In this document: piece after piece, positions 12,412-26,000 of the stretch
Layout of the letters: each line of letters starts with the position of its first letter
Numbering within the stretch: the first letter of the stretch is position 1
Source of the DNA: Rostratula benghalensis
Lineage: Eukaryota; Chordata; Aves; Charadriiformes; Rostratulidae
Assembly: GCA_013399305.1 (NCBI GenBank)
Contig: VXAI01000013.1
Span: forward strand, 293,807-357,806
Reading direction: 5' to 3'
DNA: 64,000 nt
Position numbers and translations under genes: made by a program
The notes under the pieces: model-generated
What the model was told of the DNA's origin: nothing
Databases searched by the model: none
What the model saw: the letters and a program-made list of their open reading frames with translations, nothing else

Positions 12412-13617
12412 GGAAGGAGTTACAGGTCTGCATTTGACATGAAGCTGCCAGAGACACTTTCCTCTTAGCCCCGTGGCTATTAAATTAATGCAGACATGTC
12501 AGGGGATCTGATTTAAATCTTACCTTTTGTGAAAGTTTCTTATTTGTGAGACCAAAGCTAGTGCAAGCAGATTTGCTCATGCCTTGACAGAGGCTTTTAC
12601 AGGCCCAGGGAATGATTAAAGAAGAGGTATAGTCTTCTTTCTTGCAAGCTGGGTGGTTAGGGCAGCTACTAGTTGAAAAATAAACAAATCTAGGCCTTAT
12701 TGTAAATTTTCATTTTTTTCCAAAACTCTATTAATGTTGACTGTAAGACATAAGTAGACCTTATGTTATCCTTCATCTTCCAGTATCAGGAGATGCCTGA
12801 CTCCTTTTGGGTTTTTTGACTGCTCTGAAACTGTTCAGTTCCTTGAATTTCTCCTGCTTTGTTCATTAATTTGTGACTTACGTGTTTATATTAGTGCAAC
12901 CTCTGACACTTAATACTGTTATTTGCATTTGCATAGAGTGTTGGATTTGCCCTTATAGTGAGGACCTCTTAATGTGCAATGGTCAATACAGCAATGTGCT
13001 ACAGTGTGTTGTCCAGAAATTTCAAAATGCATTTCTCTTATTTGTATTCGCTACTTTACAGCATATACAACTATAATCAGGCTATTTAAAATATGTTAAG
13101 TGTCAGTGTGGACTGAATTCATTATTAGAAAATAAGCATTTGTGCTGGCAAAAAGCCAGATAAGAGACTGATAACAGAGTTTAGTAAACAGAACAAATTA
13201 ACAAGAATTTGCATGTTAGTAATTGGAAATATATACTCTTGCATGCCATTTACCTTATCAAATATGTCATTGATGAATATGTAAAAAGAAGTGTTTAAAG
13301 CTCTCTTCTCCTATATGTTCTAGAAGTGTAACATATTTTGTATTGACTAAATCCTCAGTTTTTGTTGGCTTAAAAGCAAATTCTTCACACTCCTTCCTAG
13401 AACTCTTTCCTAGCACTCCTTGCCCCTTTTCCAAAATCAGATTTCTGTCTAGTGGCTTCATTTGGTTTGGTTTTTACTGGTTCAGAGCTCTAGAACTAGG
13501 TAACCTGTAAAGCAAAACATTAAAATGGCAAGCAATTTCATTTCTTTTCTGTGACACATGCCTAGTTTGTATATAAATATGCAGGCACTAATTGTTAGTA
13601 ACTTTTAATCAATAATC

Positions 13618-13651
13618 AATCAATATCTTCTGATAATCAATATCTTCTGAT
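13618..13651. repeat. 17-bp perfect tandem duplication
   Basis: aatcaatatcttctgat occurs twice, head to tail, at 13618-13634 and 13635-13651. A related aatcaat precedes it. Confidence 0.9.
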
Positions 13652-13751
13652 TTAGAAGATAAGAGCATACAGGATCTATACATAGGCTGATGAAAGTATT
13701 ATATACACCATGTTTTTTCCATAATTTTGTCTGCTATTTGTATGTTTTTAT

Positions 13752-13803
13752 AAGAATAACTTTGAAATTTAGACATTTTTGAAACCCAAGACTCAAAGTG
13801 AAA
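13752..13803 (+). repeat. copy 2 of a 52-bp dispersed direct repeat
   Basis: Near-identical to 12361-12411, with one g/t difference and one extra c. The identity stops abruptly at both ends, so this is a discrete duplicated segment and not background similarity. Confidence 0.9.
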
Positions 13804-16800
13804 TAACCTTTTAAATTTACAAACTTTATGGGAGCTGAATCTAAAGAAAAAAATATTATTTGAACTGAATATTAATAGTTGTTCTTTGGAGACATATTCA
13901 GCTGCAGAATATCAGTCAAATTGGGAATATCCTCCCTAGATATGTCAACATGAAAAAACTTGGAGAGAGGCCAAAATCTAGAAGCACTGAGTCCTCAGAG
14001 CTGTAAAGAAAACAGTGCTATATAATGAAAAAAAAAAAAATAGATCTTCTGTTTTTCAAATAATGACTCTACGGTGATTGGATATGGCCAGACTTAACCT
14101 CTGTTATATCTCCATTCTGCATCTGCAAAATGTAAATAATACACGTTCATCTCACAAGACAGTAAAGTCACTGAGAAACAGAGATAATTTATCTGGGTAT
14201 ATGGGCAAGAAAACTCCATAGCAATGTTAAAAGTTCTCTATTCAAAGCAGGTTTTGAATATAGAGCTGTACATGTAGTTGAGATAGTAAGGGGCATTGCA
14301 TACCATGCATAAATAACATGCATAACAAAAGACTGCACACCCACTGATTCACTGAACATTATGCATTACACACATTGACTGAAGCATCAAAATATGTAGA
14401 AATTAATATATGATCTTTAAGTTACAGTTTATTATGTAATTAATTACATTAGGAAAATTAATTTTTCCAATTTATTTTTCTCCTAATGACTTTTTTTCTG
14501 TTAAACATATTATTTTTAGATAGTAGTATTGCTTAGATAATCAAACTCACAAAAGGAAGGAAGCAAAAACAGGACAGATACTTTAAAAAAACACCTGTGA
14601 AATTTACCTTTAATTGTTTTTCCTTCAAATGACATATAGAAACAGAAGTCTAAATTCTGTCTGAGCATCTCGCTAATAAACTGACTTGAATGTCATTAAT
14701 ATCCAACTCTAGCTTAATATAACAGCTAATTAATCAATCAAAATTATTCCACTTAAATAAAACCATATACAGTTGCTTCTGTGGTTGTTGTTTCACTCAG
14801 GAGGTTCCAATGGGAATAATTCCTAAAGAGCAACCTTTGAGAACATGCACCTACTCACAAAAATAAGATAAGAGCAAGCAGTAGGAGAGAAAGAATAGGT
14901 AAATTGTGTCAATTCCTATCTCTTATGCACATATTTCACTTAAGCCACTTAAACAAAACACGTTTCCAGGCTTTTTTTTGTCAGAGCACTCTAAAACTAT
15001 TACAATACTTATGCAAACCTAGGATGAAAACTATGGGCTGAATTCATACTAAAGCACGTCTATGCAAGTCCCTTGTGATAAACTAAGCTCAGTGTTGTGT
15101 TAAGCTCCATAACTGAAGATCCTACAGTGCACAGGAGTAACCTTTTGTGGGGATGTGCCAGAGAAGTACATTTAAGCCTTGTTATGATCACAGCGGAATA
15201 TTCACCTTTGCCTTCGGAAGATTATTAATGGAGAAAGATCGGAACAAGTTATGGGCTCACACTCCAAGTATTCTCTCAGAGAATCCTTTTTCTCTACTGG
15301 ATACAGAGGGAACCTAGGGAGATGGGATTGTAAGGTAAAGAAATGCTTAGTGAATATTGTTTCATCTTTTGTTTTACAACAAGGTGTTTTGATATGAGGT
15401 CTATATTTGTTCTCAAGTTGCAAGTAGCTCCTTACATGTAGAACACCAAAGATGCATGGTACCAAAGGAGGAAGTCACAAAAATCCTCACTGTTCCTTTT
15501 CTCCATGTCCCACATCTGTTGCATTTAACACAATCATTCCATTCTCATGAAGATGGACGGATAAGAGAAAATTAATATCAAAGGCTTGGTTGATGTCAGT
15601 TAACCTGTGGTGGGCACTTACTCACTAGATATAACTGCTGCTTCTCCTCAAAGGCAAGCCTATATCTTCTTTAAAAGCAATAGGGTGTGTCTAGTTAGCA
15701 TAAGGCAGCCATGCTAAACTTGAGCCAGCACCCCAGGGATTGCTACACAGAGGCTCAAAGTGGTGGAGAGAATGCAGGGGCTTCTGAGATCTGCAAGAGG
15801 GTAAAGGCAAGTGAAGAAAGCCATCCAAACTGCTTACAAATAAAAAAAGCCTGGTCTGAGAACAGCTGTACCTAGGGTGCATAAAAGTTGTAAGGAATAT
15901 ATGGATGAAGGGCAACAGTACACACAGATGCAACAACCTGCCTCTAATAAGGTTTTTACTCCAGCTGAGAACACATTGATCTAGGATTGAAGAAAAATTT
16001 CTTTGCAAGTGGGAGAACAACAAACAGTTTTGTTCAGAGTATTCAATATTCCTTTCACATTTTGCATGTTTTCTTCCTTAGCTTATTTCCTTTATCCAGC
16101 TGCACACAATTCAGAGGTGGAAACATAAATAAAGGCATAGAAAGGAAATGAAATAACCTCATGCCCTTTACTGTTGTAGGATCAAAGGTCAATGTTGCTG
16201 TTTTTCAGCACATTCAGAATACCATGCATATGGCTTATTTCCTAAGATATAATTCAAAACAACCGGTGATCTTGGGGCTTGCTATGTAAGTTATCAGGCA
16301 ATATCTGGCACTTTTGCCTTGTCTGTTGTGCAATTTGTATTCTGATCAATATCCAGAAAATTGAAATACCTTCATATCAATGTTATAACTACAGTTATAA
16401 AGCTGCCTCAACAGTTTCTGATCTCTTTTATTCTGCCCTAGAATTCTATAATAAGCTGCCTGTGAACACTGCTTTCCAAATTTAACTCTCCCCATGCTCC
16501 AAACTGACAACACTTAAGTTATAAAACTACATACACAATATCATCTCTTCAGATACAATGGTCTCCATTGTGCTCCATCTTATACTATTGTGTTCATGCT
16601 TACCACGTTAAGGCTCACCTTCCATATATCAAGGACTGAGATATTCCTGTCATCCTCACAATTTATCTCAGACTTGATTGCAACAGTAGTTCGAAAATCA
16701 ATTTGATTTAATGTATTTTCAACTGAAGAATTTATTTGTGAACTTATTAGATTATCTTCAAATACATTACTGTTTTCCTATGCCATAGCAAAAACCAGAG

Positions 16801-19163
16801 GCATTCCACACAATGCTTCCACTGTGATCTCCAGGTTCTTTTTTATTTCCATGAATCAGTGCAGTGTCTTTTCTAGTTTCCACCATTGTAGTTGGAATCA
16901 CTTTCAGACAATATGGAGCGTGTGCTGGTTGGTTATAAATATAAGTACCTTCATGTAGAAAGATTATGATTGTGTATCACAATCTATATCTTCATGAGAA
17001 GAAAAACGCCAGTTGTTTTTGAGTGGGAATTTTTTTAACTACTAAGACTGTTTTACCTAAAATGTTAAGTAATTTAGGTACATTCAGAAATCACCGCTGT
17101 TAACTTTGAGTGCAGAGTATTTCTGGACCTTGTGATCCACAGTTCATTAAAATCTGTGGGTATTGCAGGATGTCCAACTAGAAAATTATTGCTAATATAA
17201 CACACTATTATAAACAATTACTTATTAAATTGTTATTAATTTTTAATTAGTTTCTCATTACCTAAACAGAAAGACATGGCGATACTGAAATTCACTCTTT
17301 GTAAATCTGCATTCTTCACTGTTATGTCATCAGCAAACTTCTGCATTCAGAGGCAAACTGAATACAAGTTGAATAAAAACACGCAATGCTTTCTAATATT
17401 TCAGTGCATTATACGGGCAGGTGTATAGAAGTAGGAGAACATTACTTGGGATTGAACTGACAATGTGAATATCTTGCCAGATTTGAAATTCAGGCATCTT
17501 TTAATTCTGATTAAATTATTTTTTGTTTAATCACTCTGATGTCTGTGTAATTATTGTTTCATATACCAGCAAAACTAAGATCTCATCATATACAGAAGGT
17601 GTTTTGTCTCTTGGCAACTGACATAAAAATGACATCACAACAAAGGAAATGAAGAACACTCAGTTGAATAAAAGTAACAAAATGTCACAATTATTAATCT
17701 TCCGTGTCTTTGTTTTTTGTTTAACTTGTAAATTTGTTACAGTGTAAATTAAGATCATTTTAATGCTTAAAAATATAATAATAATGTAGTTTTATTATTT
17801 TTTGCCTCTAAAACTCACAGTACTTTGTACATCAGACTCAATAAGAAAAACACAGGACTTTCTGAAATGGCTTATGCAACATAAGGAGGGGCATCACCAC
17901 ACTCAACACTGGAATGGAGCTTACTTCCAAAGTGCTGATATATTTTCTGTGGACAGCAGTCCTCTATAGTTCAGGAAAGGAACTAGGGCTGACGCTTCTC
18001 CCTTTTGAATAACAATCATTAGTATCATTACTTCAGCTACTATTTATTTATCTCACTCACCAATATTACACATAAGTTTTAAGATTGAAAAATTTTACAA
18101 TATTTGCTCTGCTTCAGCTGAGATCCTATCAGTAGCACCTGGCTGTGCTGTTTAGCATATTATTGTAGAAGAGCACCTACAGTCCCCCAACCTCTGGTTG
18201 CTCCTTGAAGTTTTTTCAGCTAAGCATTGACCTAGATAAACTCTTCTTAGTTTATGATGTATAAAAACACAAACCCAAATGCTATGGGTGCAAATCATAA
18301 TATGCCACACAGAACTGTGTAAAACTTGCTCTTTCACTCGCTCTTTTCACTATGTGAAAATAAAATTGCTGCAAAGCTGTTAAGGGAGATGGGGAGATCC
18401 CGCTACCCTGGATTAAAAGGTAAGGAAAGACAGCCAAGCTCATTCGCAAGTATACATTTACGTATGTGATGCCATATGTATATTCTGTTGCTCTGCATGT
18501 CTTAGCTACTGGCCTTCTTAACTTTGCATTTCAGTGATCAATGTATGTTGGAAAGACAGACGTTCTTGACAAAAAAAAATTTGCACTAAATCCTCAGCCA
18601 CAGAGTGCATGAGAGCAGACTTGAGGAAAACTGAGAGGCTATCTAACTATGACTTTAATTAATCTTTCCCTTCTAAGATTTTCATTCTTATATGGTGCAT
18701 GCAGAATTTTTTCTTCGAACTGGGAAAACAGAGAACCAAACAACTTTGCTCGTTAGCAGTTTATTGCCTTGTCACTATATTTATTATACTAAAAATCATA
18801 TAAGCAAAAAGGAACTAATATATATTAATTTATACATATATTGCTAGCCCAATTAACATTTAACAGTCCAATATTCAAAATAAATAATACGAGAGATCTG
18901 TAATTATACTCTTTAAATTGTTGTATGTAAACTGTCTAGGATCTGCCCCTTTTACCTGATCTTATTCTTCCAGTGCCCCTTTGGTATCTCTGGTCAGCAC
19001 TTCCCTAGGCCTCATGAGGTATAGGGTGGAAAGTTTTTAATGATTCTGGAACATCACAAAGTCTTCATCAGGAGAAACAAGTTATTTATGATGTGCATGG
19101 GAGATTTGTGTGGGGAGTGGGATTGGCTCTTCCTCCTCATTTTTAAATGTTTCCTTACTTCAG

Positions 19164-19342
19164 GCTGCTGCCTTCCAGATGTCCCCTGTGTGACTCCCAG
19201 AGATTTCCCATGCTCAGACACTGGGGACACCCTGGGTTTACCAGACCCTTCCCAGGGAGGCACTCAAGCTCAGACAGGGGAGAAAACAGGCACTTGGCCC
19301 TGAGGCAGGCATGGAAACTGGTTAAGCCCATCTTCGACCAAG
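19164..19342 (+). other. GC-rich block with exon-like splice signals (candidate exon)
   Basis: An AT-rich background gives way to a clearly GC-richer segment bounded by a good acceptor (ttccttacttcag, 19151-19163) and a good donor (accaag|gtgagccc, at 19342/19343). If spliced, the exon is 179 bp. One plus frame is open through it and from 19147 to 19395. The predicted peptide has a CPLC-like pair of cysteines near its start and is rich in Arg, His and Pro, but I recognise no domain. A second frame stays open to 19303. It could be a lncRNA exon, a UTR exon or a fragment of an unrecognised GC-rich repeat. Confidence 0.25.
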
Positions 19343-21241
19343 GTGAGCCCAGGCCAGCCCTGACACCTGTGCTCTCAGTTCAGGGCAGAGCCTAAAGCCT
19401 TTTGCTAGAAATGCCAAAAATCATTTGTACTGGGTTACAGTTCTGGCCACAGATACTATAGTAGGTGTGGTGGGTTTTTTTCTTATCTATTGTTATAGCA
19501 AATCTGTTCAAAGTCATACACATACACATATATTTAGAGTTGTGCAAAATGGACTATTATTAAAAAAGAATCATTGACAAGATAGTTTCTATCTAAATAT
19601 ATCTTAATGAAGAGTTTCCCGGAACAGATGAACACATACTACAAAGCTGTTCATGTGGACTTTATTTAGCAAATTAACTGGTAGTCTGTTAGGCACTCTT
19701 CTAATTACTGAAAGAACCACGTTCCTTGAAATTAATTGCATCCAGGTTTGCTAAAGAATGTTGGAACTTTTTTTTTTCTAAAGGCACTAAGTACATTGTG
19801 TACTCACATATATATAGTAAAAGCATTTTTGTACCCATTTTCTTACACATTACTGGATAACATGAATCTAAACTTGTGATTTATTGCATAGTCTTAGCTC
19901 TGCTTTTATCTGAATGCATAGCATTTATTTTTAACGTTAATGCATCCTCTCTGGAAATATCACTAGTCTGTAATGACATCTTTCTTTTGGTTTAGAGATG
20001 AGTATGCTTGCATGAACTCAGAAGGAAAAGTTTCCATTTATTTGCACTATTGCTGTCTATTAAAATTATGAAAGTTGGAAAGTACAAAATGCTTTATAAA
20101 ATTTCACCTTGATGCATGCATAAATTAAGTTCTAAAAAATTGGATTTGTTTTATTGAGACACAAAATATATGGTTACAGGGAGGTGAGATCAAGGTCCAA
20201 CTGAATGAATTCACATACAAGAAATAAAAAAAAGCTGTATGTTTATTCTGTACTCTTGTTGTTCAATGATTTTTGGACAGCTGGGTTTTGTTTTGCCTTG
20301 GTTACTTCCCCTGTTAAAATTGCTATGAACATGAGTTTTGGCATTCAGTATGCCACCATTTTCAAAAGTGTTTGTTCAAGATTGTTCAAGATTTCCATCA
20401 TTGTGATCAACAAGAAAGAACAGGGAGTAAAATAAAGAGAATTGTACCATGCTTTTCAGGTCTTTCCTTTGGCTTAAGATCCAGCTCAGCATAATTGACT
20501 TTTCTGGAGGTCTGGCATCTACTCCAAGCTACTTATCTGGTCATCTAGGGAGAGGAATCTGCATGAGGCGATTCATCTTAATGTGACTTATGTATATAAG
20601 TTTAAATAACTAATTATAAGGGGTTAAAATTAGGTGAGATGAGACTTTCTCTTAGGGAAAACACTTATTCAAAGGCACCTGTTCTCACAAATTGATTCCA
20701 GTGTTCTAGTGAATACAAAGACATTTGGGATTTTGCCTACAGCTCAACAATAAGATGAAATTGGTACCTTGAATTTAAAATTGGCTTTCTTCAAAAGACA
20801 CATTACAAGACTGAGAAGTTGGCCTTAGAGCTCCTAAATACATATAAATATGAGTTTGTTGTGAAAATTACTTGTTTGTTGTTTGAGTTACATGTATTTT
20901 GTTAGGACGTTTCTGAGAAGCTAATTGTTTGAGGAAGAAAGTGTAAGGAAAGTGATATGGCCAAATATAAGAGAGTAATTTTTTCTTCAGTATGTGTATG
21001 CCCAAAACCATTCAGCTGCACCATTAATAAAACTGTGAGATGGGATTCAGAAAACAAAAGATAAAGGAATATGCAGTGTGAATCATCATCATGTTGTCCT
21101 TGATTCAATTATTAAAAAACATAATTTTGAATCAAGTGTTTTAGCAGTTACTGCTCTATATCCTTAACAAATATTTCCATCAATATACTGTCAAGATATC
21201 GTAGCCCATACATAATGGAAGTAGTCTTTCTTATATGTCTT

Positions 21242-21307
21242 CCAGATTGAAGAAAGCAACTGTAGTATGCACAACCAGATTGAAGAAAGCAACTGTAGTA
21301 TGCACAA
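21242..21307. repeat. 33-bp perfect tandem duplication
   Basis: Two identical 33-bp units, 21242-21274 and 21275-21307, each beginning ccagattgaagaaagc and ending tatgcacaa. Because 33 is a multiple of three, the duplication keeps an incidental minus-strand frame open, giving a repeated 11-residue segment. Confidence 0.95.
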
Positions 21308-21568
21308 TACTCCTGACTCTTGGAAAACACAGTTTCTGAAATCTCCAGCATCTTTTACTCCTATTATTCTATAGGAATATATAAAAAACAATTGTGTACC
21401 ACGCTGGACACACCAGCCAAAATCAGGATAATGTGCTGACTAACTGCATTGCACTTATTGCTTTACAATCTCAGTGAAGTGATGGGTAAATTTGTGTGTG
21501 ATGGGTACTGATGTTGAGGAGTATGCTCAGGAAGGATAATCACAATTGTCAGGACAGTTATCACCTGG

Positions 21569-21613
21569 AAACAAAAAAACCAAACAAACCCCAAACCAAC
21601 CATCCAACCAAAA
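21569..21613 (-). repeat. A/C-rich low-complexity tract (T/G-rich on minus strand)
   Basis: A runs alternate with short C runs. It is the reverse-strand form of the dispersed T/G-rich tract class. Confidence 0.7.
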
Positions 21614-23012
21614 GCCACTTAAAATGATATGCCATTGATTTTCCTTTGTATCAAGCTGCCTGAGTTAATAGTATCATAAACATACTAGCAAGAACAAAGG
21701 CATGACATGCAGAAGGTACTTTTGTCTTGTCTCTTCTAAAAAACAGTGGTGAAAGCTTGCTTGTTTCTTGTTTAGCAAAGCATTTAAGACTGTGTTTCCA
21801 TTTAGAATTCCACAGTGTTGCTTACTTCAAAGAAATGGATGTATAACCATCTATTTAAGAATGTACTTAAATTCTTGGCTAGATTAGAAACAGAATTTTC
21901 AGCAATTTACAGTATGAAAACTTTGAAAACTGAGATATTAACACATAGCATTTATGATAAAAGGAAATGGAAGCAAGAAATTCCTTTACATTTTTTGTGT
22001 GTTTTCCTTTCCAGGCATTCTTTCTGTCTGTTCTGTGTTATGTCTCTCTTTATCGGGTCTTAAAATGTAGTGCAGACTATTATCTTCTGAAGATAAGCAT
22101 TAAGAAGGAAAATTAGGGTAAGATGAAAGGATGATGAAATTTCTGTAGTGAAAACGAATAATGACAAACTATAGGCAATAGCAAAAGAACACTAATAACC
22201 ATCTCTGGAAAAAGAGCCATTCTATATTAATGAAATCCTTTTCTCTTTACTTTGAAATACCATTTTCTCAGCATTAGTATCAATAATAATGGTTTTCTTC
22301 ACTGCCTGAGAATGCACACAGGACTTTTATAAGGATAATCACATGGTTTTATGAAGATGCCCTGCTGCTCCATAGCTGCCGTATTAAACTCAGTGGACCT
22401 TTTTTTAAGATGCATAAGTCCAGCACACAGGACAGAGATGGCTGATCTAAAAAATGTAAAGAATACATGTTCAACTAGAGAAAATAATTTCCCTGTGTTA
22501 TTTCATAATTTTGTGCATTCAATTAAACTATGAAGGGAAAATTACATTTAAATACTTATCTATTGATTTTTTGGCATTTTCCTCTCTGCTTTTTAGTGAA
22601 TGCACTGTGCTATTCATATTTTGATTCCGGAAATATTTGTTTTTAAACCAATCACATCAAAAAGAATTTCAGGAGACTGCAGCTATGTCAGAATAAGTAG
22701 ATGTTTTATGCCTTTTTACCATTTGCTATTGGGACATTTTTGTATCACAAAGGATGATGCATTGTTCTCAAAAATGTGGATTTCCTGAATGACAGAGGGA
22801 CTAGCTATATTGACTTGCTGCACCAAATCAGAATTATGGAGAAAAAATATTTTAAATAGTCTGCATAAGTAGTTACCTGGCAGATGCTAAGAAAAATGTT
22901 GCATACTGAGAAAAATAACAAACAGCCATGATAGCTGCAGAGTTTTAATCCCACCAGCAAGGCTTCTCAGACTCCCTCTGAGATGTATACATAACATAGA
23001 AACACAGAGAAC

Positions 23013-23030
23013 TTTTTTTTTTTTTTTTTT
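23013..23030. repeat. poly-T run
   Basis: About 18 uninterrupted T. No retroelement body is recognised next to it. Confidence 0.85.
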
Positions 23031-26000
23031 AAATCTCAGATTCTGTACTTTGTTATACCGCTTGGGTCCTACATACTGTGCTAAACAGTTTTGAAGACTT
23101 CCAGCTAAGACTTGAGATCTTAGAGATCACAAACCCAAGTGAAAGTGGATAAAGGCCTACAAATTTGGCCAGTGATGATGGAGTGTAAAGTGGTTAATTA
23201 CCCATGAAATTAACATTTTTATGTCACAGACTACTTAGTCTTTAATTTGAGAATGCTTCTCTTGCTAAATACTTGGAAGTTGCATGGCCCGCAGTCGTCT
23301 CCCCTTCTTGAACTTGGGAACAGCTCTTGCAAGTATTATGTTCAGAAAGACAGGAAAAATTATTTTCTCTCTAGAGCTTTCACTTAATTTCTTATATTAT
23401 TCTCTATTTACAATTTATTAAAATAAAATGGACCATCAGATTAAGATATTAATATGAATTCAGTATTAAACTAGAGCCACGCTAGGCAAAACCAGGTGCC
23501 ACACCCTCCATTGAGGTAAATTTTTTAATGGGAATTTCTTATAGCAGCTGTAGTTTGTGATTGCATTCCCCTTCCTTTGTTATGATGAGATTAGTGAATT
23601 TGCAGCACTGTAATACTTGGTAAAAATGGCAACCTCCCTAGTACACAAATAAGCACATCCCTGGCCTACATTCCAGGTGCCTCTTTCATTATTATGTAGC
23701 AGAGTATACGCTATTCCTCACAGTCACAAGAGATGCTCAGTTCTAACTAAAGTCACAGTGCTAGGGAGCCTCAGAAAATGCTAATGCTTTTCAGAGACTA
23801 TGCTTTCTGGATATGGTCCCTGAGCATGGTGACAGCTATTGTGCTGATGCTTCCCATTCTCAAAAGTCTGTCAAACTCAATTAAAAACTGCATTCTGGTA
23901 ATCCCTGTCCCTTGAAATAGCAGCTTGCTGTGGAGATACTTAGCATGCGTTCTACTTGCTACAAATAAATCCTTCTGTGTTTATTTTCTGTTCCCCTCGC
24001 CATATGTAAACATATGTATACATACACAAATCTCCTAGAACAAAGTCCTGTTTGCTCTGTTTTTTGTGTCAATATTTCATTATGCATCTTATTTTTCCAA
24101 AGTAAGGTTGTTACGTTGATCACATAAAACTAGTGATCGTGTAATTTCCCTTGCTGTTTACCTGCTTTTAAAATGCTTTTGGGAAACCTATCAGGTTATA
24201 CAAGGCTTTCTAAAATAAGACATCTAAATTAGGTTTCTATGTTATGGTGTTCTTTTTTGACTTTTCCAACATTCAGAAACAAGCTCCTCTGCAGCATGAT
24301 TTGGACTGCCACAGATAAATGCCTGCTCTGTATTGCCTTCTGGGGGCGTCTGTCTCTCTTCATCGATCACAGAAGAAGACTAGGAAGATTGACCAATCAT
24401 ACTGAGCCACAAGTTAGTAACCCTTTTTAATGTGATCACTGCCTTAATTTTGCTGAAATCAGTAGAATTTTGTAATCTCAGACTACAAGGAAGCATTAAA
24501 ACCTCATTAAGGAACTCTATTGAGTTTCCAGTACTTCAGTGGAATCCAAATTCCTAGTTGAGAAAGAGAATTTCGTTTTTATTCTAATGAAATCTGTGAA
24601 ATAGAAGATCCTGAGAACCTTTTCTAAGTGGAGACTTACATAACTGACAGATGAAATTTTTTATCTCCATCTGTCTCATTTGTTAACATATTTCCAGCTT
24701 GGCTATTTAAAGTCCCTTTTTGATTAAATTAGCCAAAAGAAAAGATTGCACCACCACTCTTTGCATTGACTAATAAGAATGTTTCTGACTTCTTTGGCTT
24801 CTGGTACAAGTCCAGCGTAGAGAGTTCCTTCTAAAAGTAATAAATATTATTATACACAGAGTAGCCAAAAGGGTAAATCCCCATTTTTTCAAGTTTTGCT
24901 TTAATATTACTGCATTTGGGGAAATTCTTCAAATGAAAATCCACTAAGATATACTAATTGCAACAAATTTCCTTTTAACTCAAGGAGTTTCTATACCTTG
25001 AATGGTTGGAAACTGGGAAAGTAGAAGGTGGAAATCAAATGTATGCATATACACATGGATTTAATTCCCTGCGTGAATTCTCTACATGCATCATGAGGTG
25101 CTGGCAGGCAGCTGAATGAACATTTGAATAAAAATGGCAGTTGTGTCTGAATTCTGCTATGAATTTAACACTAACATTTATGCTGTAAAATCTTTCTATA
25201 GGCTCATTTAATAGGTATAGTTCCTTGCCTCAAAATTCAGTACTCCAGTATAAAACTCCGGATATACCAAGTTATGGTATTGTGTGATTATATCTAAGAT
25301 ATCCAAGTTCTGTTCCAGGAAATGTGGGCATCTAGAGTGGAAATTGCAGGAATGTGCAATTAGATTCAGTCTCAGTCTGGTCGCCTACAATGAATTCTGT
25401 GTGTTTTGTGGATAACACAGGGTGTGTTAATAGTGGTAACTTATAAATATGTGTATATTCCACATTTAGCTTATGATTGATATTAAGTTACAATATTAGG
25501 CACTTTGCAAGGATCTTCCTTAAAGTGTTATAAAACGCAATTGATAAAGAGTTTTGTCGTAACTACTTTGTTTTCTGTTTAGTATCTGATGAAGTTGGCT
25601 TGTTCATTTCTCTGCTATGGAAACTAAAGAGTAGAGCCAAGATGAAAAAGGGAAAAGAATGAATCACAATTCACCCAATACAGCTCCTCTTTCCGTACCA
25701 ATTTTGTTCGTGCGTATAAAGTTGGCAGGTACAATCTGGAGTTTTATTTCAAACAAACTTTACAATAATATAATTTACTTGCTAATGATTACAGCTGAGA
25801 TGGTAACAAAATTATCTTAAAAATGTAGAAAACCACTGGCAAATAATATATCTGAGAAGGGATATTATTCTGGGTGATCAGAGAAAGAAAAAGACATGTC
25901 AACTCTCTGAGGTTAATATGGTCTCTACAACTAGGAAACATTTTAAATTTAAGTGTACATATACATTAAAATAATTTAAGTTTTTAATTCTATGTGTACA

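Larger units (their letters stand above)
11834..19163. other. AT-rich noncoding stretch
   Basis: No gene or recognisable transposon. Holds the 52-bp repeat pair (12361 and 13752) and a 17-bp tandem duplication (13618-13651). The 110-codon minus-strand frame at 15691-16023 matches nothing I recognise and has the Leu/Ser/His-rich composition of a chance frame. Confidence 0.55.

Noticed and set aside
15691..16023. Minus-strand open frame of 110 codons
   Set aside because: Leu/Ser/His-rich with no domain, no splice support and no homologue I recognise.
16966..16990. Short inverted repeat gattgtg-tat-cacaatc as a possible structured RNA
   Set aside because: The 7-bp stem is of chance length in AT-rich DNA, with no further pairing outside it.
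21242..21307. Two identical 33-bp units as a possible CRISPR-like array
   Set aside because: They are directly adjacent with no spacer, there are only two, and the genome is a vertebrate one.
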